Both the position numbers and the translations under genes were made by a program. Below the pieces are notes generated by a model. It was given only the letters and a program-made list of their open reading frames with translations, had not been told where the DNA came from and made no database searches. From Leptodontidium sp. MPI-SDFR-AT-0119 (Eukaryota; Ascomycota; Leotiomycetes; Helotiales; Leptodontidiaceae): DNA of 64,000 nucleotides. Shown here one piece after another: positions 58,712 to 64,000 of the stretch. The DNA lies in the NCBI GenBank assembly GCA_020726505.1, contig JAHLEZ010000003.1, forward strand, positions 1,426,001-1,490,000. The letters are read 5' to 3'. Position 1 is the first letter of the stretch, and every line of letters begins with the position of its first letter.

Positions 58712-59448
58712 CTGAAGATGGGATTGGAACCTCGATTCTAACAACATCATCGTCGTCACGGAAATGTCATCGACTCGTTGAGGGGAGACTCGGATCGTGC
58801 CGTGCTGGGACGAGGCCGTACTTCAACGTCCCAGGGATTGCTTGAGATATACGAGCTCCAAGAACCCGGCGCCCAGATAGTACGGAAAGGGAGACTGCTC
58901 TAAGACGCTGATAGCACTTGATCGCAGCCAATTCGGAGTCAGATATAGTCCCCATATCCTTCTGTGGGTGTTTTATTGTTCGAAGAGAATAGGTTCTTCC
59001 ACACCTCGTAGCACATCCAAGCTAGAATGCCAATGAAATACTACTACTCCGTGACGTTTAGCTTACTTGAACACCCGTTTTTGCATTCAAGTTGATCTAA
59101 TCCAGGCCGCGAACGATCTCTAACCGATGTTTACCATGGATATTTCCATCACCAAGACCAAGCGAGCCTTGCTTCAAGCGGCACAGGGCACTGTCAGCTG
59201 GAGTATGAAGTAAAGCTTGCTCCTGGTACGGTGTGACTTGTGCTAGTACTGGAAGGTTAGGGTTGATACATAGGTTGCATCAGTTTGGGGGTGGAGTGTG
59301 TATTTATGCTGCATTGTTGATTCATTCAGAAGCTCCTCCATCCATTTCGCCTATATTATCTATGCGAGCTCCTAGGAATTCGAAGCTAGGTTCTGCCATC
59401 CAGCACTTGGCTGACAAAAACTCCCAAGATTGTTCCACGACCCATGTC
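58712..59448. other. Intergenic region without a supported gene
   Basis: About 740 bp between the broken methyltransferase and the 3' end of the next minus-strand gene. No motif of the missing methyltransferase C-terminus was found here. Confidence 0.45.
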
Positions 59449-61316
59449 CTATGAGGCCCTGTCTACTACTTGAACTACACACTTCACCTCTCCATCCAGC
59501 CACTCAGTTTGCTTTACTGATGCTATGGCACCGGTCCAACTGTCCTCGTCGTTCACATTGACCAGACCGGTGGGGCCAAGCACCTTGATACTGCTCGGTT
59601 GTTGATCTTGGCTTAGTCTATCCATCATATTGTGTATGTGCTGAATCAAGCTGGCGAAGCCTGGACAGGAGCTTGGTGTCAATGTGACCTGCGGGTGAAC
59701 CCTTCGACCATGATGCATAAGGTTAACGAGATAATTGATAGCTACACCAGCCTCAACAACTCCTTTTGGGATGCTCGAATCTGGTTCTTTAGGATCCGCA
59801 ACTCCATTGGACTGACCATCTCCGTTAGTTTGGAACGAAAGGTCGGGGTTGTAATGGTAGTCGTTGAGTTTTGGGTCGACCACAGGACATCGAGTGGGTG
59901 TGACGCTTTCAATATACCTGGGTTCTGATTGGGGGGATCCTTCTGCTGTTGGAGTCTGTGATAAACGAGTCTGACTTATAAGAGGCACTTTTGTTCTTCT
60001 CTCATTCCGCGTCTCCAACGCATATAGTCGTTGCCTCTCGTTGGTTACCATGCGGCGCATAAGAGGGGTTACTAGTGAGATGATCCTGACAAGGCTGTTA
60101 GTAGGTTCTCACAACGGAAAGAAGTTTGACTGACTTGTTCTTCATCTTAGGCCACTTCAACTTCCGGAACTTGCCTCCCTCAGCATCTTCTGCAAAGCAT
60201 CGTAGTCCCCATCCCTCATCCTCCAAGAACGACTTCACGCAGGCAAAGAGCTTCAACTTGACCATGTCCGTATCTCCCCTTCCCCTGCTTCCTACACAGT
60301 CGCTTCGTTCTGGATAATTCGGGTCCAGCATATAATGTTTGGCAGCGGCTTGTAGATGGAGAAACTGTTCGGCTGTAAGCTCGAGAGAGGTGAATAGTTT
60401 TGACATTGGCGCACCTGCGTATGTTAGCTTGACTACCCGCATCGCGAAGGGAGAGGCACTCACGGGTATACTTCTTGGATGCTACTGATGGTCGTCTGAA
60501 TAATGCAGTAGCGGAATGAAGACCAGCAGCCCTTGCATCTGCAGTTGGAACTGGGGAAACGTGCCGCTCAGATGTAGGTGTATCATACTCATCCTCTCCC
60601 TCCTCAGGACCCCATAGCTCTCGTTCCAAAGCCAGCTGCTCTGCATCCTCTTGTGAGGTCTTCTTGTAACGCTTCGAGGTACTTCGAATAAGCATATGCG
60701 AATCATCATCCGACGCATCTTCCTGACCCCGTTTCCGCTTGTTGGTCGTGTCGATAGGACCGAAGCTCCCCTTGAAATATTCGTAAGCATCAGATAGATC
60801 AAAGAGCTCAGAGCTGTCGCCCACCTGGCAGAGATCCCCTGATGCAGCTTCCACACCCTCAGCAGTCGCAGCAGCCTGTAGCAGACTCTCGAAGTGATCA
60901 TGATCATTGAGAACGGGCGGCGCGCGCGACTCAGTGACCAGAGGAGGCTCGTAGTTCGCAAGACTTTCAAGAAGAGCGGCTGGGTCTTCTAGATCATCTT
61001 GAAAGCTGGTCTCCAGCCCTGCGATGGGGTAAGTATCATCTTCATCATCTTCGAATAAATAATCGAGGTTGGAATCTGCACCATTAGGATCCTCGGTGCC
61101 TTCATCTGCGGCGTATGCGCTGTCAGCAGCGGCTCCATTTGCAAGATCTTGCAGTATCGAGGCTTGATCTGTCGGCAATTCGGATTCGAGGGTCCTGGTG
61201 TCGGGCGCCATTGATGAAGCTCTTGCACTGGCAGTGGCAGTGGCTGTGGGTGGATGTCGAGATGTTTGCTCTGTTTGGTTTTGCAAGGGACCGGAGGGCA
61301 TGGCGGCGCGGACCAT
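59449..61316 (-). CDS. Conserved-looking hypothetical protein, 589 residues
   Basis: Three exons (61316-60464, 60414-60135, 60085-59449; 1770 nt). Both introns are 49 bp with strong signals (GTGAGT..CAG with GCTAAC; GTCAGT..CAG with TACTAAC). The N-terminal 260 residues are acidic and disordered, with a basic cluster (KRKRGQEDASDDD). The middle (about 275-400) is well ordered: KLFTSLELTAEQFLHLQAAA, FACVKSFLEDEGWGLRCFAE, KFRKLKWPKMKNKIISLVTP and LMRRMVTNERQRLYAL. The C-terminal part is less ordered and ends VQVVDRAS. The Trp/Lys/Arg-rich core together with acidic disorder suggests a nuclear DNA- or chromatin-associated protein, but this is inference; I recognise no named domain. There is no membrane helix or signal peptide. 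Confidence 0.75.
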
Positions 61317-61876
61317 GTCGCATACCGACTTGGGTCCGATTAGGATAAGCAGCTCTTAATTCACCACCAAAGTCACAACAGAATATACATATCTGTATAA
61401 TTGGGCATTATGTGAATGTATTTCTTCTTCTTAAATTGACCTTTCTTTCAATCAAGAAGATTCTGTCGAAGCATCAAAAATATATGTTGAATACTCTCTA
61501 CACATCATCCTGATATTTTATGATCAAGCTATGTGACTCATGGGTTTCCAGATGGTTCAAGTTCAACAAGTTTCCGTAATATCATATCCATTTCTCTATC
61601 CTATTTTGATAAAGCACCTTTTCCTCTTTCCGATGTTTTGCAATCCTAGACTAAACGCTGTGGGAAGGAGTCCTCTGAGTTTACGTTTGGTAACAACTGA
61701 GACTGGCATGTCAAATTTATGTTGCAAAAAATTGCAATTACTTTCAACTATCTGCAGTCAATATCTGTATACTTTCCTTTTTCTGTATCCTTTGTATGTG
61801 TGGTATATCATAAGCTCATAATCATCAGTCATCATCATTCAGAATCGTAAAATAAAACTCCCGCTCTCAGTTCTCC
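61317..61876. other. Short A+T-richer intergenic region
   Basis: 560 bp holding the promoter of the 589-residue protein gene and the 3' flank of the CorA-like gene. No gene is supported. Confidence 0.5.
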
Positions 61877-63610
61877 TCATTCCTGTTTCTTATTTCCAGT
61901 ATCCCAGGTACTGGCCTTGCTCATTGTTCTCTTCCGCATCATAGCCATGATAGTCCTCTCCATATCCTCGCTTCCCTTTTCTAGATCTGCATCCTCTCTG
62001 TCATATCTCGCTTCTCTCTTCTTCTCCCAGACGTACCAAATCCCAACTATAATCGCTGTGACTGGTAAAGTGACAACCCAATATATCCAAAACTGGTCTG
62101 AGACCTGGGCAACGCCATCGTCTGCTTGAAAGTTGAAGAATGTCATGGAGAATACGGAGGCGAGATACGCGCCAGGTAAGAAGACGGCGCCGAGGAGAGA
62201 TATGATTTTCATGGCTGCGGAATCTCGTTTGCTGGAATGGGCGAGCTTGCGTTGCTCACCGGCCATTTTGAAGTTCAATTTGCTCTCTTTTTGGGCAATG
62301 ATGTTGTAGAGCTGTTCTTGTAAGTTTGCAATCCATGATCCACGGATATGAGAACTTACAGCACTTCTTTGAATCTCTAACCGCTGCAAAGTGGTATGGG
62401 CGTAGCTGTCGATACCCTGCAACTTCACCCTATAAAAATCCAATCTGGCGAGCATACTAGCTTGCAGTGCCTTCATGGACTTCTCCTTTCTCTGATGTGG
62501 CAATGCATCGTAGAATTTCTTCATCGCCACCTCAATGCCTCTCAAGATCTCGAGATACGCCTTCGGTCTCTTCCATAATACCTGGCTATGGCACTCCACC
62601 AAGTCTCTGTTGACGGCGTCAAGATCCACGACTCCTTCCTTCACATACCCTTCTCTCTCCTCGATCTCGCTACGCATGCTCACAGCATGTTCTAATCTTC
62701 TGAGCCAATCACGTGCGTCTCGTTGCTTGATATCTGTCTTGAAGGACACATCGTGGGAGAAGATGATGATGGGGAGGAGCATAGGGTGTCCGACCTGTAG
62801 CACGCATTCTTTGAGATGTTTGATGCACTCGACGATATCAGAGGAGGGTGTCCCTTTGGCGAAACCGGTCGTGATCCCATTATTGACATCGTGAGAGAGC
62901 ATAAGCTCCCACCCGCGAGTGTACCCTTTCTTTCGAACATCGCTTTTTCGGTATACGATTTCTAGATCCAGTCAGATACTGTTGTTGGAGGCACAAAGCC
63001 GAGATGGGGAATATACGAAGGTGGGGATTCTCCTCATCCTGATCCCAGGCAGCCCAGAAAAATGGACCAACTGCACTTGTGCTCTCGATCGCTCGGTATG
63101 GAAGGTTCAGAGTTACTACCATCGACTTGTATACTTCTGGCTTTAGACTGATAACGTGCGGTGTGAAGGTTTCCGGATGCTGAGCATTCTGCTGGAGACT
63201 TGGCAAAGTCAGCGTCTCGTCCGGGGAATTCTCAAATTCATCCCAACCCCAAGCTCTCGGAATACTCACATTAATCGCATTCCCGCCAACTGTACCACTC
63301 CATGGGGAAGCTTCGGAGGAGCAAATGCGCCCTATATATTGCCCCAAATCAGTTTCTTGAATCTCGGCTTGCGATGGCGCATATTCCGCAAATTCGTACC
63401 CTGCGGTTGAGATAATTCTCGAATTCGTCTGGTGTCAGTGGATGCTCCTCGACGGTGTTGAAAGATGCATCCTGCCATAATTGTCAGCTACTTGGGTACA
63501 TTCCAGTTCAATTGAGCACCCACTGAGTACGAGAAGAGCTCAAGGTACGTCGTCGCCTCCGAGACATTCTTGCACCGATCCACGTTCGCTTTAAACATAT
63601 AATCGTCCAT
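61877..63610 (-). CDS. CorA-like Mg2+ transporter-type membrane protein
   Basis: Six exons (63610-63524, 63471-63400, 63331-63270, 63198-63017, 62961-62360, 62311-61877; 1440 nt) encode 479 residues. Splicing restores a continuous fungal pattern: FENYLNRR|GAFAPPKLPHG, LAGMRLI|LQQNAQHPETF, and ENPHLQ|IVYRKSDVRKKG. The body is a long helical cytosolic region (IKQRDARDWLRRLEHAVSMR; LQRLEIQRSA|LYNIIAQKES). It ends in two membrane helices (LLGAVFLPGAYLASVFSMTF and YWVVTLPVTAIIVGIWYVW), which is the CorA topology, and a charged C-terminus. The GMN signature of true CorA channels is not seen between the helices (the segment reads FFNFQADDG), so Mg2+ transport is uncertain. The fifth intron (48 nt) is open in frame (see findings). 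The three small N-terminal exons are easy to miss. Confidence 0.85.
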
Positions 63611-64000
63611 AGCTGTGATCTGGACGCAAGTGCATGTTCCTCAATCGATCGTCCAGGTCTCTCAACAGTTAACAAAGCGCAGGAAATCAGCAGTTCGCGA
63701 GAGGAGCAGTAGCACGCAGGAGAGTCATGATTAGAAAAGAGGAAGTGAGGTCAAGAGCGAGAGCGAGAGCGACATCCAGAACACACACTACTCGGCGTAC
63801 TGCATCGCCCGTATATTTATGCAGCAGCCCGCTGCCACCTGTAAGCCCAACCCCGCCAAAAAGCCGTGAGGTCTTTTATTTGCTCGGAAAGCCTGTTAAT
63901 CCTGTGATGGCGGGGCCGATACGGTCACTGCTGTGCGAGGCTGGGGATGGGGGCATGGCCAGGGAGTTGATTGGGATCTGGTACGATAAAAAACGGGCTG
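63611..64000 (-). promoter_or_regulatory. Promoter side of the CorA-like gene
   Basis: No frame of note is present. In the direction of the gene an A/T-rich element (CATAAATATACG) lies about 200 bp before the ATG at about 63808-63820, a possible TATA-type element. GAGAGC repeats lie at about 63750-63770. Confidence 0.4.

Noticed and set aside
1..64000. Biosynthetic cluster, defence system, CRISPR array or intact transposon
   Set aside because: No backbone enzyme, no repeat-spacer array, no transposase or reverse-transcriptase motif and no terminal inverted or long terminal repeats were seen on either strand.

Overview
The window looks like chromosomal DNA of a filamentous ascomycete (Pezizomycotina). 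Genes carry short introns (mostly 43-71 bp) with GT..AG ends and CTAAC/CTGAC/TACTAAC branch-like sequences, there is no operon layout, and the recognisable proteins are typical of moulds: a BAR-PH-GRAM-VASt sterol-transfer protein, a DUF3074 protein, a secreted GH3 beta-glucosidase, glycogenin, the ERAD ubiquitin ligase Hrd1, a Mn-type cation diffusion facilitator and a CorA-like membrane protein. A Leotiomycetes-type fungus is a guess, not shown. Gene models were built by hand from splice signals, reading-frame continuity and remembered family patterns. For every multi-exon gene the summed exon length is a multiple of three.

Layout. 1-299: 5' end of a minus-strand gene running off the window. 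300-3015: leader repeats and non-coding DNA. 3016-7589 (-): Sip3/Lam-type sterol transporter. 9077-11495 (+): DUF3074 protein with a coiled-coil tail. 14437-15468 (-): unknown protein. 15469-21167: no supported gene. 21168-24554 (-): GH3 beta-glucosidase in eight exons. 24555-27846: more A+T-rich, no supported gene. 27847-28446 (-): unknown small protein. 28997-30370 (-): CDF metal transporter. 31513-33865 (-): glycogenin in seven exons, preceded by about 1.7 kb dense in simple repeats. 35611-36214 (+): broken F-box-like gene. 37165-41972 (+): large decayed copy of an NFX1/ZNFX1-type helicase. 42336-45124 (-): HRD1, sharing a 430-bp divergent promoter with an AhpD-like gene (45555-46414, +). 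46415-55010: about 8.6 kb without a supported gene, in front of a C2H2 zinc-finger regulator (55011-57365, +). 58198-58711 (+): broken family-16 methyltransferase. 59449-61316 (-): unknown protein with an acidic N-terminal half. 61877-63610 (-): CorA-like membrane protein.

The genes do not form one pathway. They are mainly housekeeping and membrane or ER functions (sterol transfer at ER contacts, ERAD, metal transport, glycogen priming), one secreted carbohydrase and two candidate regulators. I found no biosynthetic cluster, CRISPR array, plasmid, phage, intact transposon or clear tRNA/rRNA gene, and nothing that supports a new multi-gene system. The most informative features are three decaying genes, especially the ZNFX1-like helicase, which belongs to a family linked to RNAi and heterochromatin; an apparent GC-AG intron; and two short introns whose retention would keep the reading frame.
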